Of a stretch of DNA of 9,565 nucleotides, positions 1 to 6,944 are shown in pieces. Each line of letters begins with the position of its first letter. Position 1 is the first letter of the stretch. The stretch is from Clostridia bacterium. Lineage in GTDB: Bacteria > Bacillota_A > Clostridia > Oscillospirales > Acutalibacteraceae. The notes under the pieces are model-generated. The model was not told where the DNA came from, searched no databases, and saw only the letters and a program-made list of their open reading frames with translations. The stretch spans positions 1-9,565 of the forward strand of contig JAFXNY010000144.1 in assembly GCA_017529165.1 (NCBI GenBank), given 5' to 3'. The position numbers were made by a program, and so were the translations under genes.

Positions 1-366
1 GCGTGGTGCGTTGGGGTTTGCCTGTCTTCCGCCGCCAAAACCGCCGCCGAAAAACGAGCTGAATATATCGCCTAAATCTCCGAAGTCGCCAAAACCGCCG
101 CCAAAGCCACCGGCACCGCCGGGGTTAAAGTTGGGGTCAACCCCTGCGTGACCGAATTGGTCATAGCGTGCACGCTTTTCTTTATCGGATAAAACCTCGT
201 ACGCCTCGTTAACCTCTTTGAAGTTTTTTTCGGCCTCTTTATCACCCGGATGTAAATCGGGGTGATACTTTTTTGCCGCTTTTCTGTATGCTTTTTTAAG
301 GTCGTCTTCGTTTACATCTCTGTCAACGCCTAATACACTGTAATAATCTCTTTTTTCGTCAGCCAC
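1..366 (-). CDS. dnaJ: Chaperone protein DnaJ (Hsp40), N-terminal part; cut by window edge
   Basis: Co-chaperone that delivers unfolded proteins to DnaK and stimulates its ATPase; cytoplasmic. The 122 codons visible cover the J domain (about residues 6-70, beginning [12 protein letters not shown]), with the invariant HPD tripeptide at 35-37, then a Gly/Phe-rich region (about 71-115, many FGGG runs). The zinc-finger and C-terminal substrate-binding domains lie beyond the window. The start is a GTG at 366-364, giving the usual MADEKRDYY opening; AGGAG at 380-376 sits 9 nt upstream and no better ATG exists. It is the third gene of a grpE-dnaK-dnaJ operon, separated from dnaK by 66 bp that contain a perfect hairpin. 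Identity is certain from domain order and context; only the 3' part is unknown. Confidence 0.97.
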   Translation of the reverse strand, partial: MADEKRDYYSVLGVDRDVNEDDLKKAYRKAAKKYHPDLHPGDKEAEKNFKEVNEAYEVLSDKEKRARYDQFGHAGVDPNFNPGGAGGFGGGFGDFGDLGDIFSSFFGGGFGGGRQANPNAPR

Positions 367-394
367 GACACTTAACTCCTAAAAAATTATGTAC

Positions 395-423
395 GGCAAA
401 ACAGGCGTAAAGCCTGTTTTGCC
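395..423 (-). promoter_or_regulatory. Intercistronic hairpin between dnaK and dnaJ
   Basis: A perfect 12-bp inverted repeat (GGCAAAACAGGC / GCCTGTTTTGCC) with a 5-nt loop begins 9 nt after the dnaK stop codon. Read in the operon direction, the stem is followed by GTACATAA and only then by six T, which run directly into the dnaJ ribosome binding site. This is not a canonical strong terminator. A partial terminator, or a 3' end stabiliser that makes DnaJ less abundant than DnaK, is the likely role (inference). Confidence 0.6.
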
Positions 424-432
424 TTTTATGCT

Positions 433-2277
433 TTAGTCCTTCTTGCTGTCGTCAACATCGGTATAGTCAGCTTCGTAAACATTATCGCCTGCATTTCCTG
501 CCTGTTCACCCTGAGGTGCAGCGCCTGCGGCACCCTGTGCTTCAGCCGCCGCCTTATATACCTTTTCGCTTACGGCATAGAGCTCTTTTTGAAGCTCTTC
601 CTGTTTAGCTTTTATAGCTTCGGTATCTTCACCCTTAAGTGCCTCTTTAAGCGCATCCTTTGCGGTGTTTATTCTGCTCTTTTCATCTTCTGAGAGCTTA
701 TCGCCAAGCTCGCTTACCGTCTTTTCAGTCTGGTAAATCATCTGGTCTGCACCGTTTCTGATATCAACAGCCTCACGGCGTTTTTTATCCTCTGCCGCAT
801 AAGCCTCAGCCTCTTTAACAGCCTTATCTATATCTTCTTTAGACATATTTGTGTTGGAGGTGATTGTGATGTTGTTCTCCTTGCCGGTGCCGAGGTCTTT
901 TGCAGATACATGAACAATACCGTTAGCATCTATATCGAAAGTAACCTCAATCTGGGGTATTCCACGGGGAGCCGGAGCTATGCCGTCAAGATGGAATACG
1001 CCGAGTGTCTTGTTATCCTTTGCAAACTCTCTCTCACCCTGCAAAACATGAACTTCAACCGAGGTCTGACCGTCTGCCGCAGTAGAGAAAATCTGGCTCT
1101 TCTTTGTAGGTATAGTTGTGTTGCGCTCAATAACCTTTGTAGATACGCCGCCCATGGTTTCAATACCGAGGGAGAGCGGAGTAACATCGAGAAGTAAAAG
1201 TCCCTTAACATCGCCGCCCAAAACGCCTGCCTGTAAAGCGGCGCCTAAAGCTACGCATTCATCCGGGTTAATGCCCTTAAACGGCTCAGAGCCCATAAAG
1301 TTCTTTATAGCCTCTTGAACTGCAGGAATACGGGATGAACCGCCAACCATAAGAACCTTGTTGATTTCGTTTTTCTGAAGTCCCGAATCACTGAGTGCCT
1401 GACGAACAGGTCCCATAGTAGCTTCAACGAGGTCTGCTGTAAGCTCGTTAAACTTAGCTCTCGTAAGTGTTGTTTCAAAGTGCTTAGGGCCGGTTGAATC
1501 AGCAGTGATAAAGGGGAGATTTATGCTGGCAGTGGTCATACCCGAAAGGTCGATTTTAGCCTTTTCAGCCGCTTCCTTAATTCTCTGCATCGCCATTTTA
1601 TCGCCGGACAAATCAATGCCCTGTTCAGCTTTGAATGTAGATACAACATAGTCCATTATGCGTTTATCGAAATCGTCACCGCCGAGTCTGTTATTACCTG
1701 CGGTAGCAAGAACCTCCTGAACACCGTCACCCATTTCAATAATTGATACATCGAATGTACCGCCGCCAAGGTCGTAAACCATAACCTTTTGGTCGTCTTC
1801 CTTATCAATGCTGTATGCGAGAGCCGCCGCTGTAGGCTCGTTTATTATACGCTTAACTTCAAGACCGGCAATCTTGCCTGCATCCTTTGTTGCCTGGCGC
1901 TGTGCATCGGTAAAGTATGCCGGAACGGTAATAACCGCTTCGGATACGCTCTGACCCAAATAGCTTTCGGCATCAGCCTTAAGCTTTTGGAGAATAATAG
2001 CCGATACTTCCTGCGGAGTGTACTTTTTAGAGTCAATCTCCACGGTGTAGTTACTGCCCATTTCACGCTTTATGGAGCTGATTGTTCTATCCGGATTGGT
2101 AATAGCCTGGCGCTTTGCCACCTGACCTACCATTCTCTCTCCTGTTTTTGAAAATGCCACTACACTCGGAGTTGTTCTTGCGCCCTCTGCGTTAGCAATA
2201 ACAACCGCTTCGCCGCCTTCCATAACGGCAACGCAAGAGTTTGTAGTACCTAAGTCAATACCAATAATTTTTCCCAT
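433..2277 (-). CDS. dnaK: Chaperone protein DnaK (Hsp70)
   Basis: ATP-dependent cytoplasmic Hsp70 that binds exposed hydrophobic segments of unfolded proteins, working with DnaJ and the exchange factor GrpE. The 614-residue product is full length for a Gram-positive DnaK. Visible landmarks: phosphate-1 loop [12 protein letters not shown] (7-18), phosphate-2 [12 protein letters not shown] (168-179), adenosine loop [14 protein letters not shown] (308-321), hydrophobic interdomain linker [12 protein letters not shown] (357-368), beta substrate-binding domain to about 475, helical lid from MSKEDID (478 on), and an acidic tail ending [10 protein letters not shown]. The segment following SIKREMG near residue 70 lacks the roughly 24-residue insert of proteobacterial DnaK, supporting a Firmicutes origin. 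AAGGAGG at 2292-2286 lies 8 nt before the ATG. It is the middle gene of the operon, 55 bp after grpE. Confidence 0.99.
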   Translation of the reverse strand: MGKIIGIDLGTTNSCVAVMEGGEAVVIANAEGARTTPSVVAFSKTGERMVGQVAKRQAITNPDRTISSIKREMGSNYTVEIDSKKYTPQEVSAIILQKLKADAESYLGQSVSEAVITVPAYFTDAQRQATKDAGKIAGLEVKRIINEPTAAALAYSIDKEDDQKVMVYDLGGGTFDVSIIEMGDGVQEVLATAGNNRLGGDDFDKRIMDYVVSTFKAEQGIDLSGDKMAMQRIKEAAEKAKIDLSGMTTASINLPFITADSTGPKHFETTLTRAKFNELTADLVEATMGPVRQALSDSGLQKNEINKVLMVGGSSRIPAVQEAIKNFMGSEPFKGINPDECVALGAALQAGVLGGDVKGLLLLDVTPLSLGIETMGGVSTKVIERNTTIPTKKSQIFSTAADGQTSVEVHVLQGEREFAKDNKTLGVFHLDGIAPAPRGIPQIEVTFDIDANGIVHVSAKDLGTGKENNITITSNTNMSKEDIDKAVKEAEAYAAEDKKRREAVDIRNGADQMIYQTEKTVSELGDKLSEDEKSRINTAKDALKEALKGEDTEAIKAKQEELQKELYAVSEKVYKAAAEAQGAAGAAPQGEQAGNAGDNVYEADYTDVDDSKKD

Positions 2278-2332
2278 AATAATATCCTCCTTAAAGGTTT
2301 GTGTTTATTTTCTTTATTATAACCATTTTAGG

Positions 2333-2860
2333 TTAGTTTGCTACTTTTACCATGGCGGCTCGGATAATAGTATCACCGAGCTTATAGCCCTTTTGAAGCA
2401 CTTCGGCTATTTGGTTTTCACCAAAAGCCTCGTCCTCAATATGCATTACTGCTTCGTGCATATTAGGGTCAAATACATCTCCGCTTTTGCCTATCTCTTC
2501 AATGCCGAGCGACTCTGCGAGAGAAGAAAATTGCTTTACAATCATCTCGATACCTTTTATATAGTCTTCGCTTGAGCTGTCAGCCAAAGCGGCACGGTCT
2601 ATATTATCAAGTATCGGCAAAAGCTTTTTTATTATTTCGCACTTTGCATATTCTGCGATACCTGCACGCTCACGCTCGGTGCGTTTTTTATAATTATCAA
2701 ACTCTGCCGCAGTTCTAAGAAGCTGGTCTTTTACCTTTTCAAGCTCGCCCTTAAGCTTTTCGGTTTCACCGCTTGATTTGGGCTTTTTTGCTTTTTTGGA
2801 GTCCTTAGACTCGGGGGCTTTTTCTTCAACTTCCGGCTTACTGTTTTTCTCATCTGCCAT
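2333..2860 (-). CDS. grpE: Nucleotide exchange factor GrpE
   Basis: Homodimeric exchange factor that releases ADP from DnaK and helps reset the chaperone cycle. The 175-residue product has a charged, Lys/Glu-rich disordered N-terminus (1-35), a long dimerising helix (about 36-90, including AAEFDNYKKRTERER), and the C-terminal beta domain with the family signature from VFDPNMHEAV (129-138) to KGYKLGDTIIRAAMVKV (157-173). The frame stays open upstream to 2941, but I chose the ATG at 2860. It has GGAG (2873-2870) 9 nt upstream, gives the normal GrpE opening (MADEKN), and lies downstream of the predicted transcription start near 2903; a start at 2941 would precede the promoter. It is the first gene of the operon: hrcA, which commonly precedes grpE in Firmicutes, is not here. 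Confidence 0.97.
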   Translation of the reverse strand: MADEKNSKPEVEEKAPESKDSKKAKKPKSSGETEKLKGELEKVKDQLLRTAAEFDNYKKRTERERAGIAEYAKCEIIKKLLPILDNIDRAALADSSSEDYIKGIEMIVKQFSSLAESLGIEEIGKSGDVFDPNMHEAVMHIEDEAFGENQIAEVLQKGYKLGDTIIRAAMVKVAN

Positions 2861-2886
2861 ACTTCTACACTCCATTCTCAAGTGTC

Positions 2887-2903
2887 TTTGACTTTCCCTG
2901 ACA
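2887..2903 (-). promoter_or_regulatory. CtsR-like heptad operator, promoter-proximal copy
   Basis: Minus strand reads TGTCAGG-GAA-AGTCAAA. The CtsR consensus in Firmicutes is a direct repeat of (A/G)GTCAAA separated by NAN. The second heptad is perfect, the spacer fits, and the first heptad differs at its first and last two positions. It covers the predicted transcription start (about 2903) and the first bases of the grpE transcript, a position where a bound repressor would block initiation. The assignment to CtsR is by consensus only; ctsR itself is not in the window. Confidence 0.6.
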
Positions 2904-2909
2904 AATACC

Positions 2910-2937
2910 ATTATAACCACAATTTTCAAAATGTCAA
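2910..2937 (-). promoter_or_regulatory. Sigma-A promoter of grpE-dnaK-dnaJ
   Basis: Minus strand has a perfect -35 TTGACA (2937-2932), a 16-nt spacer and a perfect -10 TATAAT (2915-2910). The predicted start is near 2903, giving an untranslated leader of about 43 nt before the grpE ATG. Such a strong core promoter on a heat-shock operon implies it is normally held down by a repressor, in agreement with the two flanking operator-like repeats. Confidence 0.88.
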
Positions 2938-2955
2938 GCAAAACTGCAAAAAAAC

Positions 2956-2972
2956 TTTGACTTTCCCTGACC
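2956..2972 (-). promoter_or_regulatory. CtsR-like heptad operator, upstream copy
   Basis: Minus strand reads GGTCAGG-GAA-AGTCAAA, matching the CtsR pattern (A/G)GTCAAA-NAN-(A/G)GTCAAA except for the last two bases of the first heptad. It shares a 17-bp identical core (plus strand CTTTGACTTTCCCTGAC) with the promoter-proximal copy, 69 bp away. It lies 18 bp upstream of the grpE -35 and 26 bp upstream of the divergent methyltransferase -35. It could therefore act in looping or dual occupancy on grpE and might touch the divergent promoter (inference). Confidence 0.6.
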
Positions 2973-2998
2973 TTTTACAATTTGTTAATAATTTTGCC

Positions 2999-3027
2999 TT
3001 GTTAAAGTACGCTGATTATGGTATATT
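2999..3027 (+). promoter_or_regulatory. Promoter of the FkbM-type methyltransferase gene
   Basis: -35 TTGTTA (2999-3004), 17-nt spacer, -10 TATATT (3022-3027) preceded by TGG, an extended -10. The predicted start at about 3034 coincides with the ATG of the downstream gene, which would make the message leaderless. I see no Shine-Dalgarno sequence between -10 and ATG. Confidence 0.6.
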
Positions 3028-3033
3028 TATTAT

Positions 3034-4063
3034 ATGGAAGATATATGGAATTACCTTAAAACAACAAAGAAACCGATAGTTCTTTACGGTATGGGCAACG
3101 GCGCCGATAAGATAATATCGGTCTGCCGGCAATATGATATTAAAATATCGGGCGTTTTTTCGTCCGACTCATTTGTGCGCAAAAAAATCTTTCACGGTAT
3201 GCCGGTTACTAATTATGAAACCACAAAAGAGAAGTTTGGCGGTATGATAATACTTTTATGCTTCGGCACCGCTTTGCCGGAAGTTATCGCCAACATTAAA
3301 AGGATAGCAAAAGAAAACGAGCTTTATGCGCCCGATGTTCCGGTTTACGGCTCAACTCTTTTTTGCTCTGAATACTACGAGAAGAGAAAAGATGAGTTTA
3401 ATTACATTTATGATATTCTTGCAGACGATATATCAAAGAAAACCTTTAAGGATATTATTTTGTATAAGCTTACGGGCGATATACATCACCTTTTTGATTG
3501 CGAAACTGATGAGTCAGAGCCTTACCAAAACTTTTTCGGTTTAAGTAATAATGAGATTTATCTTGACCTTGGGGCGTATAGGGGTGATACGGTTTTGTCG
3601 TTTTGTGAGCGGGTAAAGCAGTGGAATAAAATCATCGCCGTTGAGCCGGATAAGAAGACCTACAGCAAGCTGATTACGGCAACTGAAAAGATTAAAAATA
3701 TAGAAAACATAAACGCCGCTGTTTCGGATAAGTGTGGTAAAGCTCTGTTTAGTATGAACGGTTCAAGGGGCTTCGGTCATTCAGGCAAGCTGATACAAAC
3801 CGATATTCTAACTGTTGATTCTCTTAATATTTCTCCCACATTTATAAAAATGGATATCGAGGGAGCAGAAGCCGCTGCAATAAAGGGTGCAAAAAAAAAC
3901 AATTTCAAAGTTTAGGCCTAAAATGCAGATAGCCGCATATCACAGGAGTGAAGATTTAATAGAGATACCGCAATCGGTGCTTACCATTAGAAACGATTAT
4001 AATGTCTATCTTCGGCACAACCCGTGCTTGCCCGCTTGGGATGTCAATTACTTCTTTATGTAG
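3034..4063 (+). pseudogene. FkbM-family SAM-dependent methyltransferase, frame broken at A9 run
   Basis: Resembles FkbM-type O-methyltransferases, often found with polysaccharide or glycolipid genes. The N-terminal half (about 13-110) starts with a Rossmann-like IVLYGMGNGADKI segment, as in many clostridial members. The catalytic half has SAM motif I YLDLGAYRGDT (176-186), acidic IAVEPD (201-206) and the FkbM signature FIKMDIEGAEAAAIKGA (270-286). The first frame stops at 3915 (293 codons), just after nine A at 3891-3899. The frame one base ahead, from 3899 to the stop at 4061-4063, encodes the expected C-terminus (TISKFRPKMQIAAYHRSEDL, ending WDVNYFFM). Removing one A gives an intact 342-residue protein. 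It is therefore a recent frameshift, a sequence error, or a gene rescued by transcriptional slippage. No ribosome binding site is seen before the ATG. The substrate is unknown. Confidence 0.85.
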
Positions 4064-4074
4064 TATATAAAAAC

Positions 4075-4103
4075 TTGACAGCTTGCCTATATAGTGGTAA
4101 AAT
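4075..4103 (+). promoter_or_regulatory. Sigma-A promoter of rny
   Basis: Perfect -35 TTGACA (4075-4080), 17-nt spacer, -10 TAAAAT (4098-4103) preceded by TGG (extended -10). The predicted start near 4110 leaves a leader of about 150 nt before the rny ATG. The promoter begins only 12 bp after the methyltransferase stop, and no terminator is visible in between. Confidence 0.87.
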
Positions 4104-4109
4104 CATTAG

Positions 4110-4259
4110 GATAAGTTAGTCTTGTCTTATTATGCAAGGCGGTACCTTGCATAAATATAGCAGTTGCTATCACGGGGGTAAAAACAGCGGTCCCCGGCGA
4201 TATTCATACAAATTATTATGTTCGCAAAACCGCTTTAAGTATATAAGGAGGGGGATATT
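4110..4259 (+). promoter_or_regulatory. Structured 5' leader of rny
   Basis: About 150 nt of untranslated leader. It contains a perfect 10-bp hairpin TTATGCAAGG/CCTTGCATAA (4130-4154, 5-nt loop) and a 6-bp palindrome ATAGCA/TGCTAT (4157-4170). It also has competing pairings: GGGG within 4174-4178 with CCCC (4192-4195), AGCGGT (4186-4191) with ACCGCT (4229-4234), and TCCCC (4191-4195) with GGGGA (4251-4255) next to the ribosome binding site. Neither hairpin has a T-run after it, so this is not a terminator. I do not recognise a known riboswitch. Control of RNase Y synthesis by its own leader is plausible but unproven. Confidence 0.5.
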
Positions 4260-5822
4260 ATGCCACCTAAATTCGGTCCAATCGAAATTGTTGTTTTCGT
4301 CGCCGCTTGTTTGGTGCTTGCTATAGTAGGTTTCTTTATAGGTTCTGCTTATCGCCGTAAGTCTGCGGAAAAAACCATAGGCTCAGCTGAAGAAGAAGCC
4401 AAGCGCATTTTAAGTGATGCTATGAAGACAGCCGAAACAAAGAAAAAAGAAACTTTGATTGAAGCAAAGGAAGAGATTCATCAGCTCCGCCAGGATACCG
4501 AGCGTGATTTGCGTGAGCGTAGAGCGGAAGTACAAAGGCAGGAGCATAGGATTCAGCAAAAGGAAGAGAGCCTCGATAGAAAAACAGATAATCTTGAGGC
4601 AAAGGAAGAAAAAATAGCCCAAAGAGCAAAGGAAATTGATGCTAAGCTCGAAGAGTGCGAGCAATTAAAGCGCAGTCAACTTGAAATGCTTGAGAAAATA
4701 TCAGGCCTTTCAAAAGAACAGGCAAAAGCAAAACTCCTCGAAATGCTTGACGGCGATTTAACCCACGAAAAAGCCGTTCGCATTATGGAGTTTGAGAATC
4801 AGGTTAAGGATGATTCCGATAAGCTTGCCCGTGAGATTTTAGGCAGAGCCATTCAGCGCTGTGCCGCTGACCATTCTTCTGAAATCACCGTTTCGGTAGT
4901 ACCGCTTCCGAACGATGAGATGAAAGGAAGAATAATCGGCCGTGAGGGAAGAAATATAAGAGCGATTGAAAATGCTACGGGTGTTGACCTTATTATTGAC
5001 GATACACCGGAAGCTATAACAGTATCGAGCTTTGAGCCTATTCGCCGTGAAATAGCACGCCGCACGCTTGAAAAACTGATTGCTGACGGTAGAATACATC
5101 CGGCAAGAATAGAAGAGTCGGTTGCTAAGGCGACTGCCGAGGTAGATGCGATAATCAAGCAAGAGGGCGAGCGCGCCATGATAGAATCGGGCGTTCACAA
5201 TCTTCACCCAGAGCTTATTAAACTGCTCGGCAGACTTCACTATCGTACAAGTTACGGCCAGAATGTACTTAATCACTCGCTTGAGGTTTGCCATATAGCA
5301 GGTCTTATCGCCGCAGAGCTTGGCGCTGATGTAACGCTTGCAAAGCGTGCAGGTCTTCTTCACGATATAGGTAAGGCTATTGACCATGAGCAGGAGGGCT
5401 CGCATATTCAGCTCGGCGTTGAAGCGGCTAAAAGGTACCGCGAGAGCGAAGCGGTTATCCATGCGATACACGCTCACCATGGCGATGTTGAGGCAAAAAC
5501 AGTAGTTGCTTGCATAGTTCAGGCGGCAGATGCTATTTCGGCAGCCCGTCCGGGTGCGAGACGCGAGAATATCGAAAACTATATTAAGCGTCTTGAAAAG
5601 CTTGAGGAAATCGCAAACTCCTTTAGCGGTGTTGATAGCTCGTATGCAATTCAAGCAGGCAGAGAGATAAGAATTATCGTTAAGCCCGAAATGATAAGCG
5701 ATGACCAAATGGTAATTGTAGCGCACGATATTGCTCGTAAGATTGAAAACGAGCTTGAGTATCCGGGGCAGATTAAGGTTAATCTCATAAGAGAAAACCG
5801 TGCCGCCGATTACGCAAAGTAA
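4260..5822 (+). CDS. rny: Ribonuclease Y, membrane-anchored endoribonuclease
   Basis: Initiates decay and processing of many mRNAs in Firmicutes that use RNase Y in place of RNase E. Length (520 aa) and domain order are typical. There is an N-terminal transmembrane helix (about 9-30, followed by YRRK), a long charged coiled coil (about 35-150), and a KH RNA-binding domain with [15 protein letters not shown] (223-237, GREG loop). The HD metal-dependent catalytic domain begins near 335, with H339 in LNHSLEV and H368-D369 in LLHDIGKA; the C-terminal domain ends the protein. The strong AAGGAGG at 4245-4251 lies 8 nt before the ATG. It is transcribed alone: own promoter upstream, hairpin downstream, and the next gene has a separate promoter. 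Confidence 0.99.
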   Translation: MPPKFGPIEIVVFVAACLVLAIVGFFIGSAYRRKSAEKTIGSAEEEAKRILSDAMKTAETKKKETLIEAKEEIHQLRQDTERDLRERRAEVQRQEHRIQQKEESLDRKTDNLEAKEEKIAQRAKEIDAKLEECEQLKRSQLEMLEKISGLSKEQAKAKLLEMLDGDLTHEKAVRIMEFENQVKDDSDKLAREILGRAIQRCAADHSSEITVSVVPLPNDEMKGRIIGREGRNIRAIENATGVDLIIDDTPEAITVSSFEPIRREIARRTLEKLIADGRIHPARIEESVAKATAEVDAIIKQEGERAMIESGVHNLHPELIKLLGRLHYRTSYGQNVLNHSLEVCHIAGLIAAELGADVTLAKRAGLLHDIGKAIDHEQEGSHIQLGVEAAKRYRESEAVIHAIHAHHGDVEAKTVVACIVQAADAISAARPGARRENIENYIKRLEKLEEIANSFSGVDSSYAIQAGREIRIIVKPEMISDDQMVIVAHDIARKIENELEYPGQIKVNLIRENRAADYAK

Positions 5823-5844
5823 ATTACAATTTTAACCTGATAAC

Positions 5845-5876
5845 CGGCAACCGTATTAAAAGCGGTTGCCGATTTT
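5845..5876 (+). terminator. Probable intrinsic terminator after rny
   Basis: A 9-bp perfect stem CGGCAACCG / CGGTTGCCG (5845-5853 and 5863-5871) with a 9-nt loop lies 22 nt after the rny stop and is followed by ATTTT. The T-run is short (four), so termination may be incomplete, but stem strength and location fit. Confidence 0.7.
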
Positions 5877-5899
5877 GGATATGGCAGAGAAAGTTTTTG

Positions 5900-5927
5900 T
5901 TGAAAAATACTGTAAATATGGTAAACT
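5900..5927 (+). promoter_or_regulatory. Promoter of the glycan gene pair (and probably nadE)
   Basis: -35 TTGAAA (5900-5905), 16-nt spacer, -10 TAAACT (5922-5927) preceded by TGG, an extended -10. It lies between the rny terminator and the first glycan gene, with a predicted leader of about 25 nt. Confidence 0.65.
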
Positions 5928-5957
5928 GAACTAAAAGAAAGTACAGAGAGGTATTAT

Positions 5958-6944
5958 ATGAACAGTATTGCGGTAGTGCTTCAATATTATGGCAAACTAA
6001 AGCCAAGCTTCACTCTTTGGTACGAGAGCGCAAGAAGAAACAGCAATATTGATTTTTTTATCTTCACCGATAATGATGAACCGGAAGATAGAGCAGATAA
6101 TGTAAAATGGGTTAGTTTTACTCTGAGTGATTTTAATCGGCTTGCCGTAAGTAAATTGGGCGTAGATTTCTCAATTACAAATCCTTATAAACTGTGCGAT
6201 TTTAAATCTCTGTATGGTGCTATATTTGCTGATTATCTTGCCGGTTATGATTATTGGGCATATGGTGACTTGGATGTTGTTTATGGCAGAATTACAGATT
6301 ATCTTGAAAGAATAGATTACAAGAAATACTATAAAATAAATCATGCCGGCCATTTTTGTTTAATGAAAAATATTGATGAAGTCAATAATTTATTCAAGGC
6401 TGATGTTGCCGGCACAAAACACTGGAAAAATATTCTTGAGAGCGGAAACTGTGCATTTGATGAGATTGATACCAATGCAAAAGCCAAGGCACTGGGGATA
6501 CCTTTTTATGACGGCATATTCGCCGCTGATATGATGAACGAAAAGGGTATGCAGGTAGTAGACAAGAAAATAATTGAAAAAGCATTTCATATAACTAATA
6601 CTATTTCTGCGCCCATAAATTATCATTACCAAATCTTTATTAGTGAAAACGGCAGAATTGTTCGTTATTACAGAAAGTTTTTTAAGGTTTTAAAAGACGA
6701 GTTTGCTTACATACATTACAGACTTGAATTGCCGATAAACTTGATTAATATAAAAACCGATACATTTATTTTTTCATACTATCCTATGGGATTTTTTGAT
6801 ATTGATACACGCAAGCTTACAAATATGTTATATTTCATGAAAACTGTAAGAAATTATAATAACCGTCATCCGATAATAGTTGAAAAGTTTTTAGCGGGAA
6901 TCAACTTAATTAAAAGAGTAATAAAGCGAGGAAGTGCACAATGA
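5958..6944 (+). CDS. DUF6625-type protein, putative surface-polysaccharide glycosyltransferase
   Basis: A 328-residue protein that I recognise as DUF6625-like, a family seen in capsule and surface-glycan loci of Gram-positive bacteria. Landmarks: a beta strand opening IAVVLQYYGKLKP (4-16), SNIDFFIFTDND (29-40), the conserved block NPYKLCDFKSLYGAIFADYL (75-94), then YDYWAYGDLDVVYG (97-110). The DLD (104-106) looks like the metal-binding DxD of GT-A glycosyltransferases. A FAYIHYR segment (249-255) lies where the family has a conserved His. No signal peptide or membrane helix is obvious, so it is probably cytoplasmic. AGAGAGG (5945-5951) precedes the ATG by 6 nt. Composition is more AT-rich than rny. 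The last 4 bp overlap the next gene, so the two are probably translationally coupled. Donor and acceptor are unknown; enzymatic activity is inferred. Confidence 0.78.
   Translation: MNSIAVVLQYYGKLKPSFTLWYESARRNSNIDFFIFTDNDEPEDRADNVKWVSFTLSDFNRLAVSKLGVDFSITNPYKLCDFKSLYGAIFADYLAGYDYWAYGDLDVVYGRITDYLERIDYKKYYKINHAGHFCLMKNIDEVNNLFKADVAGTKHWKNILESGNCAFDEIDTNAKAKALGIPFYDGIFAADMMNEKGMQVVDKKIIEKAFHITNTISAPINYHYQIFISENGRIVRYYRKFFKVLKDEFAYIHYRLELPINLINIKTDTFIFSYYPMGFFDIDTRKLTNMLYFMKTVRNYNNRHPIIVEKFLAGINLIKRVIKRGSAQ

Noticed and set aside
910..2151. Several open frames of 60-120 codons within dnaK on both strands
   Set aside because: All overlap the well-supported dnaK frame and resemble no protein I know; they reflect codon bias of dnaK.
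2278..2332. Internal promoter for dnaK based on TATAAT in the grpE-dnaK gap
   Set aside because: The -10-like sequence is there on the minus strand, but no acceptable -35 lies 16-18 nt upstream and the gap is generally AT-rich.
2861..2941. N-terminal extension of grpE to an ATG at 2941
   Set aside because: It would start upstream of the predicted promoter and its transcription start, includes an atypical hydrophobic sequence for GrpE, and lacks a ribosome binding site; the ATG at 2860 has all that is needed.
2861..3033. CIRCE operator for HrcA
   Set aside because: I looked for TTAGCACTC and GAGTGCTAA on both strands of the intergenic region and found neither half-site.
3890..3915. Programmed -1 ribosomal frameshift at the A9 run
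   Set aside because: The frame holding the C-terminus is reached by +1 (or -2), not -1, so simple -1 slippage would not produce the full protein; indel or polymerase slippage fits better.
4130..4154. Hairpin in the rny leader as a terminator of the methyltransferase transcript
   Set aside because: It lies downstream of the rny promoter and has no T-run on either strand.
4132..4326. 64-codon open frame overlapping the rny leader and start
   Set aside because: It has no ribosome binding site, overlaps rny in another frame, and its sequence consists of the hairpin region read as codons.
4839..5726. Long 295-codon open frame on the minus strand
   Set aside because: It lies entirely antisense within rny, whose domains and motifs are unmistakable; the opposite-strand protein shows no recognisable domain.
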